Source of the DNA: G965200765 sp965203865
GTDB lineage: Bacteria; Pseudomonadota; Gammaproteobacteria; Arenicellales; JAJDZL01
NCBI GenBank assembly: GCA_965203865.1
Contig: OZ241916.1
Span: 1,984,001 to 2,048,000, forward strand
Reading direction: 5' to 3'
Length of the DNA stretch: 64,000 nucleotides
Under the pieces are notes generated by a model. That model was given only the letters and a program-made list of their open reading frames with translations, was not told the origin of the DNA and made no database searches. The position numbers and the translations under genes are program-made. This document shows, one piece after another, positions 1-8,928 of this stretch; position 1 is the first letter of the stretch, and each line of letters opens with the position of its first letter.

Positions 1-1578
1 ATCAGTAAGCACGCCCGCATCGCCGACTTCGATATCCTTCACATATTCAGCATAGTCTCCGATAATATGCTTGGCACCAACATCGCCTTTGACTTCCATC
101 ATTTCGGGAATATACTTCCTGTCCCATAATACTGGATTGCCGCGTTTCCCCATACAAGTCGGCACGCAAATATTGCGTCCGGCAACCGGATCATACTCTG
201 ATATCAGCTTGTCAATATAACGACTTTTGACAAACGGCATATCTCCTTGGCAAACCAGTACTGCGCCAATATCGGAAGGCAGTTCTGCCAAGGCGCATCT
301 TAAGGTTGTACTTAAGCCGTCTACGTATTCTGGATTATGCACGAATTTAACTTTACAGTCCTGCAGTTCATCTTGAATTTTTTCACTTTCATGCCCCGTC
401 GCTACAAAAATATCATCAATGGACGATTTCTCCAGATTATGCACAACTGTCCGAATCACTGATTTGCTGCCAATTTTCATTAAAAGCTTATTTTCATTTC
501 CCATTCGACGGGATTGCCCGGCTGCCAGAACAATTGCGGCAACACGATTGCTAGCGACATTTACTGCCTCTTCCACTTGTGTTCTTCTTTCTGGCCTACG
601 CGGACTTTCAGTAAGAATTCCTCCAACACCCATGTCCATGATTTCTTCTTGTCGAACTTCCAGGCCGGCAGCAAGGCGTTCAAATACAAAGTCAAAGCCG
701 TTCCTTTTTGGAGAGCGCACGCATCCGGGAAGCCCCATGATTATCGTTTTTCCAAATACAGCCAGCAACAGGAGATTGCCCGGGTCAACTGGCATTCCAA
801 AATGCTCGATTCTTCCACCTGCGTCTACGATTCCTTTGGGAATTACATCTTCCCGATCCTGGATTGCAGATGCCCCCAGTAGCAGAATTACATCCAGTTT
901 TTTAGACAGGAACTCTTGAACCAACTTTGCCACTTGAACTTCATGATGATCGCACACGGCTTCTTCGACAACTCTTGAACCCAATTGCTGTGCCCTTAAC
1001 TTGATCATTTCAGAGCCTTTTTTCAGCAGCTTTTCGTTAAACCAGGCTGTTTTGGTCTGAATCAGTCCAATGGAAAGCTTATTAAACTCAAAAACAGAAA
1101 CGGGCGGCAAGCCAGACCCCGAAACTGAAATTACATCATTCAGCGATTCTCTGGACACCCCAAATGAAATAATCTTGACCGAAGCCAGCAATTCACCTGA
1201 ATATACGGTTGAATAAGGTTTCAAGGTTCCAACTGTAAAATTCTCGTGAACCGAATTGACTTGATTGATGCGCCCGGTATTCAAGACAAGCAACCCTCGA
1301 TGTTCTGCGTATAGATTGCATCGTCCAGTGGCCGGCGGTCGAATTTGAACCCCTTTGCCAGCCATCGTTCTTGCCAAAGCTTCTGCGGCAGTATTTTCGT
1401 CTACATCATGTTCATCCAAAACCGCTGCAACTACCGTATCCACACCCAAGTCATCCAGCACTTCCACATCTGGCCTGGACAGTTGTCGCCCCTTCTTCCA
1501 TTTCTTTTTGTAGACTAGCATTGAGTGGGCAAGTACAGCCCCCTCAGCTTGCCGAACAGGGATTCTGCCAAACTTCAT
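1..1578 (-). CDS. Molybdopterin-binding / MobA-like NTP transferase fusion protein (3' end outside window)
   Basis: About 526 residues are visible with no stop, so the C-terminus lies beyond base 1. Residues 1 to about 335 resemble the molybdopterin-binding (MoeA/CinA-like) part of proteins annotated molybdopterin-binding/glycosyltransferase family 2. From about 345 a nucleotidyltransferase domain starts with LAAGQSRRMG and continues into NK, the MobA/MocA signature that binds the CTP or GTP joined to molybdopterin. The ATG at 1578 overlaps the stop of the upstream xdhC-like gene by 4 bases (ATGA), so translation is probably coupled. As the last visible gene of the cox operon it likely makes or inserts the dinucleotide molybdenum cofactor for CoxL. 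Cytosine dinucleotide is the usual form in this enzyme family; that specificity is inferred. Confidence 0.8.
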   Translation of the reverse strand, partial: MKFGRIPVRQAEGAVLAHSMLVYKKKWKKGRQLSRPDVEVLDDLGVDTVVAAVLDEHDVDENTAAEALARTMAGKGVQIRPPATGRCNLYAEHRGLLVLNTGRINQVNSVHENFTVGTLKPYSTVYSGELLASVKIISFGVSRESLNDVISVSGSGLPPVSVFEFNKLSIGLIQTKTAWFNEKLLKKGSEMIKLRAQQLGSRVVEEAVCDHHEVQVAKLVQEFLSKKLDVILLLGASAIQDREDVIPKGIVDAGGRIEHFGMPVDPGNLLLLAVFGKTIIMGLPGCVRSPKRNGFDFVFERLAAGLEVRQEEIMDMGVGGILTESPRRPERRTQVEEAVNVASNRVAAIVLAAGQSRRMGNENKLLMKIGSKSVIRTVVHNLEKSSIDDIFVATGHESEKIQDELQDCKVKFVHNPEYVDGLSTTLRCALAELPSDIGAVLVCQGDMPFVKSRYIDKLISEYDPVAGRNICVPTCMGKRGNPVLWDRKYIPEMMEVKGDVGAKHIIGDYAEYVKDIEVGDAGVLTD

Positions 1579-2264
1579 TCTATTGCTCTTTGATGAAGCG
1601 CATGGGTCATTTCTGCAATGATCGAAACAGCAATTTCAGCAGGAGACTCGGCACCAATATCCATTCCAATAGGAGCATGAATCTTTTCAAGCAACTCTTC
1701 TGCGACACCAGATTGGCGAAGCCTGTCACAACGCGCTGCATGCGTTCTTCGGCTTCCAAGCGCACCAATGTAAAACACATCGGATGCCAGTGCTGCAACA
1801 AGCGCCGGCTCATCCAGCTTGGAATCATGTGTAAGTGTTACGACAGCAGTGCGTTCATTAAGCTCCAACCGGTCCAGTGCCTTGTCCGGCCACTCCCAAA
1901 TCAGTTCCACTTCAGGGAATCGCTCAGCAGTAGCAAAGGCTTTTCGGGGATCAATAACCGTTATTGAATAGTCGCATTGCTTTGCAATCTCAATCAATGG
2001 CTGGGCAATATGCACGGCACCAACAATCAACAATCGCAATGGGGGATTGTAGACTCTGATAAAAACTTTACGACCTTCAGTTTCGACAACTTGGCTTCGG
2101 GCTCGACGAAACGCTTCTTCAACAGCATCGTCAATCGGATTTCCTTTAACCAGGTCGTCCCGAAAGTTCACGCGTTGAGAGTGGTCGTCCAGAAATGTAA
2201 GCAATGCAACCGGACGGCCGTTAGAACGAGCATCAGCAAGAGTTTGAAGAGTAGATAGTTTCAA
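1575..2264 (-). CDS. XdhC-type Rossmann-domain maturation protein
   Basis: This 229-residue protein matches the C-terminal Rossmann half of XdhC/CoxF proteins: RLLIVGAVHIAQPL near residue 78, a central VVTLTHDSKLDEPAL segment and the closing pair GALGSRRT and IGMDIGAESPAEIA. XdhC proteins bind molybdenum cofactor, aid its sulfuration and pass it to the apo-hydroxylase. The N-terminal XdhC/CoxI domain is not here; it is encoded by the gene immediately upstream, so one usual protein is split in two. It is 12 bases from that gene and overlaps the MobA-like gene by 4. The product is certain to family level; how it divides work with its partner is inferred. Confidence 0.8.
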   Translation of the reverse strand: MKLSTLQTLADARSNGRPVALLTFLDDHSQRVNFRDDLVKGNPIDDAVEEAFRRARSQVVETEGRKVFIRVYNPPLRLLIVGAVHIAQPLIEIAKQCDYSITVIDPRKAFATAERFPEVELIWEWPDKALDRLELNERTAVVTLTHDSKLDEPALVAALASDVFYIGALGSRRTHAARCDRLRQSGVAEELLEKIHAPIGMDIGAESPAEIAVSIIAEMTHALHQRAIE

Positions 2265-2276
2265 TGACTCTGCAGT

Positions 2277-2618
2277 TCAGTCAGGATTCGCTTCATTGGA
2301 CTCTACGGGTTCCACATAGACTTCAATCACTCCCCCGCATGCAAGGCCAACTTCCCAGGCTTGCTCATTTGTAACACCGTACTGGAGAGTTGCCGGCTTG
2401 CCGGTATCCAGCACTTCCATTGCTTCTTCAATTACTGCGGTTTCTACGCACCCCCCAGAAACCGAACCCGCAAACTCGCGATTGTTATTGACGACCATTT
2501 GGCTTCCAGTTGGTCGCGGTGAGGAACCCCAAGTTGAAATGACTGTTGCAATGGCGACAGCACTCCCTTCGTCTAACCACTTTTGCGCCAAATCCAATTC
2601 GTTCGCTTCACTTTGCAT
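2277..2618 (-). CDS. XdhC/CoxI N-terminal domain protein
   Basis: About 113 residues carrying the short XdhC_CoxI domain: an ATVISTWGSSPRPTGSQM segment followed by GSVSGGCVETAVIEEA, the classic conserved block with the single cysteine. I take the ATG at 2618 because AAGGATAAGG precedes it by a few bases; an upstream extension of the frame to 2693 would run into coxE and adds unrelated residues. It pairs with the Rossmann-domain protein just downstream and probably helps deliver molybdenum cofactor to the CoxSLM oxidase. Confidence 0.78.
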   Translation of the reverse strand: MQSEANELDLAQKWLDEGSAVAIATVISTWGSSPRPTGSQMVVNNNREFAGSVSGGCVETAVIEEAMEVLDTGKPATLQYGVTNEQAWEVGLACGGVIEVYVEPVESNEANPD

Positions 2619-2632
2619 TGCCTTATCCTTTA

Positions 2633-3910
2633 TTAAAATCCAACAGATGCATGTCCAAATTTCCTCATGCCAGACAATTCTGGAATTTTCCACTTGCTTG
2701 GTGAATAATCGTCCAACTGTGGGCCATCAGCCAATGCCTTGGCGAGACTCTCGAGACTATCAAGGTTGTGAACAGGTCGAAATTCGTCAACATGAGGCAG
2801 CATTGCACGAATACCCTCGACACGGGGCTCGAATTCTTTGTATCGTAGAAGTGGATTCAGCCAAATCAAATGACGGCATGACCGGTGCAGCAGTTGAATC
2901 TGCGAAGGCAGATTTCCTGATTCTGACCTGTCCAGGCCATCGGAAACAAGCAACACAATTGAACTGTGAACAGGGAGCCGGCGCACCCAATAGCGATTAA
3001 ACTTTTCCAGGCACTCTCCTATTCGGGTACCTCCGTACCAATCTTCTACGGCATCCGAAACTTGATTCAATGCGCAGTCAACATCTTTCGTTTTCAATTG
3101 CCGCGTGATATTCGTGAGTCGTGTTCCAAATACAAAGGACGAAATATCGTTTCTGCTAGACATTAACGCATGCGAAAAGTGCAGCAGCATTCGGGCGTAC
3201 TCGCACATGGAGCCGGAAATATCGCAAAGAACGATAATACCGGGAGATCTGAATTTTCGCTTCATGTTTACCAATGATATTGTGTCGGCTGTACCGCGCA
3301 TACTCCGTTTCAAAGTACTGCGCATGTCCAGTCTCTCTCCGTGTCTATGTGTACGGAATCTTCTCGTGGCTATTTTTTTCAAATCGAATTTCATGTCCGA
3401 AATCACTTTCCTGGCCTGTTCAACCTCCTTCCTCGACATGGATTCAAAATCGGCAGTCTGAAGTCTTTCCCGGTCCGAATAGGTCAATGAAGCCTGAATT
3501 TCAGTTTCTGTTTCTTCAAGTGCTTTAAAATCTTTCGCAAGGTGATTCAAGTATAGCGAATCTGACAGTCGCTTTGCCATTTCCTTGGTTTGACCCGGAA
3601 CTTCCGGAACCCGTACTTTCGGCAGCAGCATCGCCATGGAACGTTCAAGAATTTTAGGATTTTTCCAGAACACATGAAACGCTTGATCAAAAATCAGTCT
3701 CTGCGTTGGATGATTCACAAAAACTGCATGCAAGGTCCAGTAAAAGTCTTCCCGGTCGGAAAGTCCCACAGTGCTGACTGCACGAACTGCATCCAGCACT
3801 CTGCCTGTTCCTATCGGCAAACCCGCGGAACGCAACAATCTGGCAAAGTGAACCAGATTCTCTGCAAACTGTCCCCCATTTGCAACACGCTTGTCTATCT
3901 CTTCCATCAA
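2633..3910 (-). CDS. coxE: CoxE-like VWA domain protein
   Basis: A 425-residue CoxE-family protein. The von Willebrand A domain begins near residue 225 and has a MIDAS metal site, CDISGSM, with later conserved LLVSDGLDRS. CoxE proteins work with the MoxR-type ATPase CoxD in post-translational assembly of the copper- or molybdenum-containing active site of CO-dehydrogenase-family enzymes. Its start overlaps the end of coxD by 4 bases, the usual CoxD-CoxE coupling. The N-terminal part is helical and charged, as in the family. Role in cofactor maturation is from the family, not visible here. Confidence 0.85.
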   Translation of the reverse strand: MMEEIDKRVANGGQFAENLVHFARLLRSAGLPIGTGRVLDAVRAVSTVGLSDREDFYWTLHAVFVNHPTQRLIFDQAFHVFWKNPKILERSMAMLLPKVRVPEVPGQTKEMAKRLSDSLYLNHLAKDFKALEETETEIQASLTYSDRERLQTADFESMSRKEVEQARKVISDMKFDLKKIATRRFRTHRHGERLDMRSTLKRSMRGTADTISLVNMKRKFRSPGIIVLCDISGSMCEYARMLLHFSHALMSSRNDISSFVFGTRLTNITRQLKTKDVDCALNQVSDAVEDWYGGTRIGECLEKFNRYWVRRLPVHSSIVLLVSDGLDRSESGNLPSQIQLLHRSCRHLIWLNPLLRYKEFEPRVEGIRAMLPHVDEFRPVHNLDSLESLAKALADGPQLDDYSPSKWKIPELSGMRKFGHASVGF

Positions 3911-4815
3911 GGAGAACTCAAACCCAACTGAATTTGCTCCAGAATTTTTGCGGCTTCATGACCGCGAATCTTTTCAATATCATCCTGATACTTCAACAAT
4001 ACTCCCAGCGTATTGTCAATCACTTCCGGATTTAATGAAATCACATCAAGTTGAATCAGCGCATGAGCCCAGTCAATCGTTTCGGCTACACCCGGAACTT
4101 TGAACAAATCCTGTTCCCGCAAACCATGAACAAATTCCACAACCTGACGGGCCAATTCTTTACTTGCCTCGGGTGCTTTCACAGCAAGAATTTCCAATTC
4201 GCGCGATGCCGTCGGGTAGTCTACCCAGTAGTAGAAACACCTGCGCTTTAGAGCATCGTGAATTTCTCGAGTTCTATTCGATGTAACCACAACAATCGGA
4301 GGGTTTTCAGCTGAAATGGTGCCGATCTCCGGAATGGTAATCTGATAATCGGACAAAATTTCAAGAAGATACGCTTCAAACGGCTCATCCGCCCGGTCAA
4401 TCTCGTCAATTAACAGCACTGGTGCGCCCCCGTCATGAACAGTCAATGCCTGAAGCAATGGACGCTCTACCAGAAACTGACTTGAGTAGATATCTTCTGC
4501 TATACGAGAGCGGTCGCGTACTCCCTCGCTTTCCGCCAAACGTATTTCTATCATCTGTCGGGAATAGTTCCACTCGTACACTGCCGAAGACACATCCAGC
4601 CCTTCATAGCACTGCAGGCGAATAAAACGACGACTCAGTGCCTTGGCCAGAACCTTTGCTACCTCTGTCTTTCCTACTCCAGCTTCGCCTTCAAGCAGCA
4701 ACGGCCGTCCCAGATTCAAGGACAGGTTGACAGCGGTCGCAAGGCTGCGGTCAGCAATATAGTCTTGGGATGAAAGAAGTTCCAGGGTGTCTGAAATTTT
4801 TTGCTGGGCAGTCAT
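3907..4815 (-). CDS. coxD: CoxD-like MoxR AAA+ ATPase
   Basis: A 302-residue MoxR-family AAA+ ATPase. The Walker A motif GEAGVGKT lies near residues 43-50 and Walker B LLIDEIDRADEPFEAY near 134. A sensor region VVTSNRTREIHDALKRRC follows. In carboxydotrophs CoxD is a membrane-bound chaperone needed for sulfuration and copper insertion in CoxL. It forms a pair with coxE. A 96-base gap with a strong hairpin separates it from coxM, so its expression level may differ from that of coxSLM. Confidence 0.87.
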   Translation of the reverse strand: MTAQQKISDTLELLSSQDYIADRSLATAVNLSLNLGRPLLLEGEAGVGKTEVAKVLAKALSRRFIRLQCYEGLDVSSAVYEWNYSRQMIEIRLAESEGVRDRSRIAEDIYSSQFLVERPLLQALTVHDGGAPVLLIDEIDRADEPFEAYLLEILSDYQITIPEIGTISAENPPIVVVTSNRTREIHDALKRRCFYYWVDYPTASRELEILAVKAPEASKELARQVVEFVHGLREQDLFKVPGVAETIDWAHALIQLDVISLNPEVIDNTLGVLLKYQDDIEKIRGHEAAKILEQIQLGLSSP

Positions 4816-4856
4816 TCGAATCTGGCGGGTGATTCACCGTCATTCACTAATCGAAA

Positions 4857-4887
4857 CGGACGCTCCCCAATTTCCGGCGAGCGTCCG
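4857..4887 (-). terminator. Hairpin between coxM and coxD, possible attenuator
   Basis: Nine-base perfect inverted repeat, CGGACGCTC at 4857-4865 and GAGCGTCCG at 4879-4887, with a 13-base loop. On the minus strand the stem is followed by TTTCGATT, a weak T tract. It sits in the only sizeable gap of the cox operon, just after coxM. It may act as a partial terminator or as a processing or stability element separating structural genes (coxSLM) from maturation genes. Confidence 0.55.
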
Positions 4888-4911
4888 CTAATCAACACTG
4901 TCACGGTGTCT

Positions 4912-5712
4912 TCAGTTCGCTATTTTTGCCACCGCTCTTTTCGCCATCACAGCAACCAGATGAGCCCGATACTCAGCACTTGCGTGAATATCTGCATTCA
5001 GTTCATCCTCGGAAATACTGATGCCTTCAATGCTGGATGGAGAAAGTGAATTTTCAAGAGCAGTCTCCATTTCGCCAACGCGAAATACAGAAGATCCCGC
5101 ACCTGTTACAGCGACTCGAACAGAACCCCCACTATGCTGTGATACAAATACGCCTACAATCGCATATCGCGATGCCGGGTTGGGAAACTTCATGTAAGCG
5201 GCCCGGCTGGGAACAGGAAACGAAACAGAAGTTATGATTTCCCCTTCTTCCAAAGCGGTCTCAAACATGCCAGTGAAAAAGTTGTCCGATGCAATCGCTC
5301 GCTGATTTGTGTGCACTGTCGCATTCAAGCCAACGATAGCCGCCGGATAGTCGGCTGCCGGATCGTTGTTTGCGATAGAGCCGCCAATTGTTCCGGCATT
5401 TCGCACTTGTGGGTCACCGATAGAATCGGCAAGTTCTGCCAGTGCCGGAATAGCATTTCTAACGTCAGAAGAAGCCGCAACCTCAGCATGCCGAGCCATG
5501 GCACCAACGGATACCGTCTGGTCTACCATTCGGATTCCTTTTAGCTCGTCAACGCCACCCAAGTCTACAATGACTTCAGTGGATGTGAGTCGCTGCTTTA
5601 AGGTAGGAATCAGAGTCTGGCCGCCGGCCATAAGCAGGGCATCATCTGATCCCCCGATAATTTCAGCTGCCTCAGCAGCACTGGATGGTCTTTGATAATT
5701 AAATGAATACAT
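4912..5712 (-). CDS. coxM: Molybdenum hydroxylase FAD-binding subunit (CoxM-like)
   Basis: A 266-residue FAD subunit of the CO dehydrogenase/xanthine dehydrogenase family. Two FAD-binding loops are clear: AGGQTLIPTLKQRL near residues 30-43 and TIGGSIANNDPAADYPAA near 105-123. It passes electrons from the iron-sulfur subunit to FAD and on to the acceptor. GAGGAGG lies just before the ATG at 5712. It follows coxL by 15 bases, giving the order S-L-M that is typical of form II enzymes. Confidence 0.9.
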   Translation of the reverse strand: MYSFNYQRPSSAAEAAEIIGGSDDALLMAGGQTLIPTLKQRLTSTEVIVDLGGVDELKGIRMVDQTVSVGAMARHAEVAASSDVRNAIPALAELADSIGDPQVRNAGTIGGSIANNDPAADYPAAIVGLNATVHTNQRAIASDNFFTGMFETALEEGEIITSVSFPVPSRAAYMKFPNPASRYAIVGVFVSQHSGGSVRVAVTGAGSSVFRVGEMETALENSLSPSSIEGISISEDELNADIHASAEYRAHLVAVMAKRAVAKIAN

Positions 5713-5727
5713 AAACTAACCTCCTCA

Positions 5728-8091
5728 TCAGGATGCACTTGCATCTTGTATTGCTTTCCAAACATTCTGTGAAGTCGCTGGCATGTCTACATGCTTGACT
5801 CCCAGTTCCGAGAGTGCATTTACAACCGCGTTCATCACAGCTGCCGGCGACCCGATTGCTCCGGCTTCACCACAACCTTTGGCACCAAGAGGATTATGAG
5901 TGCAAGGTGTTTCAGTAGTTTTCACCGTGTACGAAGGAACATTGTCTGCTCGAGGCATAGTGTAGTCCTGATACGAACCTGAAACCAATTGTCCGTTTTC
6001 ATCGTACACACAGCCTTCCAGCAATGCCTGACCGATTCCTTGAGTCAAACCTCCATGAACCTGCCCTTCAACAATCATCGGATTGATAACCTTGCCGAAA
6101 TCGTCCGTTGCATGAAAACTTTGAATTTCCACATCCCCGGTAGACGGATCCACCTCGACTTCACAAACATATGTTCCTGATGGATAAGTAAAGTTCTTCG
6201 GGTCGTAAAACGCGGTTTCTTCCAGCCCGGGTTCCAACTCTTCCAGCGGATACTGATGCGGCACATAAGCAGTCAGAGCGACTTCACCAAAGGATTTGGA
6301 CCGGTCTGTCCCTGCAACGGAAAACTGCCCATCCTTGAATTCAATATCCGATTCCGAAGCTTCAAGAAGATGAGCGGCAATTTTCTTGCCTTTCGCGATG
6401 ATTTTGTCAATCGCAGTAACAATGGCGGAACCGCCAACTGCTATGGAGCGGGAACCATAGGTTCCCATGCCGAATGGAATCTTCGCAGTATCGCCATGAA
6501 CAATGTCTACGCTTTCGTAGTCAATTCCAAGCATATCGGAAACAACTTGAGCGAAACTGGTCTCATGGCCCTGTCCGTGAGAATGAGCCCCTGTCAAAAC
6601 GCTGACAGAACCGGTGGGATTGACGCGAATTGTCGCCACTTCGTACAGCCCCGCCCTGGCTCCCAGGGAGCCAACAACATTGGACGGTGCAATTCCGCAA
6701 GCTTCAATATACGATGAAAGTCCCACACCTCTTAGCTTGCCTCTTTGCTTGGATTCCTCCTTGCGAGCCGCAAATCCAGAGTAGTCTGCCGCTTCAAGAG
6801 CATTGTCCAGACAATCCTGAAAGTTACCCGTGTCATACATCAGTGCAACCGGAGTTTGATACGGAAACTGGTCGGGCTGAATGAAATTTCGGCGTCGAAT
6901 TTCTGCCGCGTCAATTCCCATTTCGTACGCTGCTGTATCAACAAGCCGCTCCAGCACATAAGTTGCTTCCGGACGACCAGCACCGCGGTAAGCATCCACA
7001 GGCACGGTATTTGTAAACGCCGCTTTGACTTCGCAGTAAATTAGCGGAGTCGTATACTGACCTGCAAGCAGCGTAGCATACAAATAGGTTGGAACACATG
7101 TAGAAAACGTGGACAGATATGCGCCCATGTTTGCTTTGGTAAAAACCCGCAAACCCAGAAACATGCCATTTTCATCCACAGCCAATTCGCCATGAGTTAA
7201 ATGATCTCTGGCATGGGCATCTGTTAAAAAGGATTCGCTTCTTTCGGCGGTCCACTTGACCGGTCGGTTCAATTTTCCCGCCGCCCAGGTGACAATCGCC
7301 TCTTCAGCGTAGTGATAAATCTTTGAACCAAACCCGCCGCCGACATCAGGAGCATTCACCCGAAGCTTGTGTTCCGGCAGTCCAAGAACAAATGCTCCCA
7401 TAAGCAGCCGAATCACGTGCGGGTTCTGACTCGTTGTGTGCAACGTGTACTCTTCCGACAACGGATCGTAGTCGCCAATTGCGGCACGCGGTTCAATCGC
7501 ATTTGGAATCAGGCGATTGTTAACCAAGTCAATCTTGGCAATATGGTGAGCGTTTTCAAACACCTCGTCTACTGCGGCCTTGTCTCCAAGTTCCCAGTCG
7601 TAGCAAAGGTTCGTTCCAATGTCGTCGTGCACATTCGCTGAACCTGATTCAAGCGCTGCATTCATGTCTGTCACAGCATCCAGAACTTCATAATTGACGT
7701 TCAATTTTTCGGCAGCATCGCGTGCTTGCGAACGAGTCTCTGCAATCACAACTGCGACCTGGTCACCAACATGCCGAACCTTCCCTTCAGCCAAAACCGG
7801 ATGCTTGGGCTCATTCATGGGTGTACCGTCTTTGTTGTTGACTTGCCACCCGCACGGCAACCCGCCGATTCCTTCCATGTCGGCCGAGGTGAAAACAGCC
7901 AATACCCCTTCGGAAGAACTGGTCGCAGCCGAATCTATGGACAGAATTTTTGCATGAGCATGCGGCGAACGCACAATATAGGCGTAAGACTGCCCTGGTA
8001 GATTCATATCATCTGTATATCTGCCCGCTCCACGAAGAAAGCGAGGATCTTCTCGTCTGCGAAGTGCAGCTCCAATTCCTGTATCTGTCAT
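5728..8091 (-). CDS. coxL: Molybdenum hydroxylase large subunit, form II CoxL-like
   Basis: A 787-residue molybdopterin-binding catalytic subunit. The active-site loop reads AYRGAGR near residue 365, the form II signature, rather than the AYXCSFR of proven form I CO dehydrogenases. The glutamate-bearing GEAGAIGSP motif is present near the C-terminus. I use the ATG at 8091, which follows GGGAGGTGTAACT; the frame stays open 25 codons further but that extension overlaps coxS. Form II enzymes are often called CO dehydrogenases, but for many the substrate is unknown and may be an aldehyde, purine or other heterocycle. Confidence 0.9.
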   Translation of the reverse strand: MTDTGIGAALRRREDPRFLRGAGRYTDDMNLPGQSYAYIVRSPHAHAKILSIDSAATSSSEGVLAVFTSADMEGIGGLPCGWQVNNKDGTPMNEPKHPVLAEGKVRHVGDQVAVVIAETRSQARDAAEKLNVNYEVLDAVTDMNAALESGSANVHDDIGTNLCYDWELGDKAAVDEVFENAHHIAKIDLVNNRLIPNAIEPRAAIGDYDPLSEEYTLHTTSQNPHVIRLLMGAFVLGLPEHKLRVNAPDVGGGFGSKIYHYAEEAIVTWAAGKLNRPVKWTAERSESFLTDAHARDHLTHGELAVDENGMFLGLRVFTKANMGAYLSTFSTCVPTYLYATLLAGQYTTPLIYCEVKAAFTNTVPVDAYRGAGRPEATYVLERLVDTAAYEMGIDAAEIRRRNFIQPDQFPYQTPVALMYDTGNFQDCLDNALEAADYSGFAARKEESKQRGKLRGVGLSSYIEACGIAPSNVVGSLGARAGLYEVATIRVNPTGSVSVLTGAHSHGQGHETSFAQVVSDMLGIDYESVDIVHGDTAKIPFGMGTYGSRSIAVGGSAIVTAIDKIIAKGKKIAAHLLEASESDIEFKDGQFSVAGTDRSKSFGEVALTAYVPHQYPLEELEPGLEETAFYDPKNFTYPSGTYVCEVEVDPSTGDVEIQSFHATDDFGKVINPMIVEGQVHGGLTQGIGQALLEGCVYDENGQLVSGSYQDYTMPRADNVPSYTVKTTETPCTHNPLGAKGCGEAGAIGSPAAVMNAVVNALSELGVKHVDMPATSQNVWKAIQDASAS

Positions 8092-8093
8092 AG

Positions 8094-8567
8094 TTACACC
8101 TCCCTCATTGCTTTCGCACCGGCCTGAATGGACTTCACAATGTTGTGATAGCCTGTGCATCTGCACAGATTTCCTTCAAGCCACTCTCTGATTTCTGTTT
8201 CTGATGGATCCTGATTCATGTTTACAAGATCCAAAGCACTCATAACCATGCCCGGAGTGCAAAACCCGCATTGAAGGCCATGATTTTCACGAAATGCCTG
8301 TTGCATCGGATGCAGCTCGCCGTTGGTGGCCACCCCTTCAATCGTAAGAACAGAGGCGTTGTCAGCTTGAACCGCCAGCAACGTACAGCTCTTTACAGAC
8401 TTTCCGTTCACATGGACTACGCAAGCGCCGCATTGGCTTGTATCGCACCCGACATGCGTACCGGTGAGCCGCTGGTCTTCCCGCAAGAAATCAACCAGCA
8501 ACATACGCGGTTCGACTTCCGCTGAAACCTCCTTCCCGTTTATTGTCATTGAAATACTAGTGTTCAT
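8094..8567 (-). CDS. coxS: Molybdenum hydroxylase 2Fe-2S subunit (CoxS-like)
   Basis: A 157-residue small subunit with two [2Fe-2S] domains. The ferredoxin-type cluster uses Cys41, Cys46, Cys49 and Cys61; the helical C-terminal cluster uses Cys100, Cys103, Cys135 and Cys137 (CGFC and CRC motifs). It relays electrons from molybdenum to the FAD subunit. It is the first gene of the cox operon, and tandem GGAGG-like ribosome sites precede its ATG. Confidence 0.92.
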   Translation of the reverse strand: MNTSISMTINGKEVSAEVEPRMLLVDFLREDQRLTGTHVGCDTSQCGACVVHVNGKSVKSCTLLAVQADNASVLTIEGVATNGELHPMQQAFRENHGLQCGFCTPGMVMSALDLVNMNQDPSETEIREWLEGNLCRCTGYHNIVKSIQAGAKAMREV

Positions 8568-8928
8568 TCTCTCTCCTTACCTCCTTACTAGCTACCGTAA
8601 ATTGGTATGTTTGTTGAATAACATATTATCTTAAAGTTTACTATGGACAACCTGAAATTTAATAGTAAATTTTTAGATTCATCCTTTGCAAAGACTTGCA
8701 CCCCTGAAAATCAGAAGTAACCCAACATTCCCTTGGAGTTGAATTGCATGGAAATTTGCTTCAAAGTGCATAGAATGAAAAACGATTATCAATTTATTTC
8801 TAGTTGCATTTTAACGCAATTCGAAGTTTCTGCCCATTTCAATCTGAATACGGCACCCTGCACTTGTATGCTTTGGCACTGCAAGCCAAACACATGGGAG
8901 CACTTCTTGACAGTAGTCAATTTAAACT
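8568..8928. promoter_or_regulatory. Intergenic region upstream of coxS with candidate promoter
   Basis: No gene is seen here. On the minus strand TTGTCC (8645-8650) and TAATAT (8623-8628) are separated by 16 bases, a plausible sigma-70 promoter about 55 bases upstream of coxS. The far half is the 3' flank of the ABC permease gene; I see no clear rho-independent terminator in it. Confidence 0.35.

Noticed and set aside
419..919. Plus-strand frame within the molybdopterin/MobA fusion gene
   Set aside because: The opposite strand has a clear protein with cofactor-enzyme motifs; this frame is serine- and arginine-rich noise.
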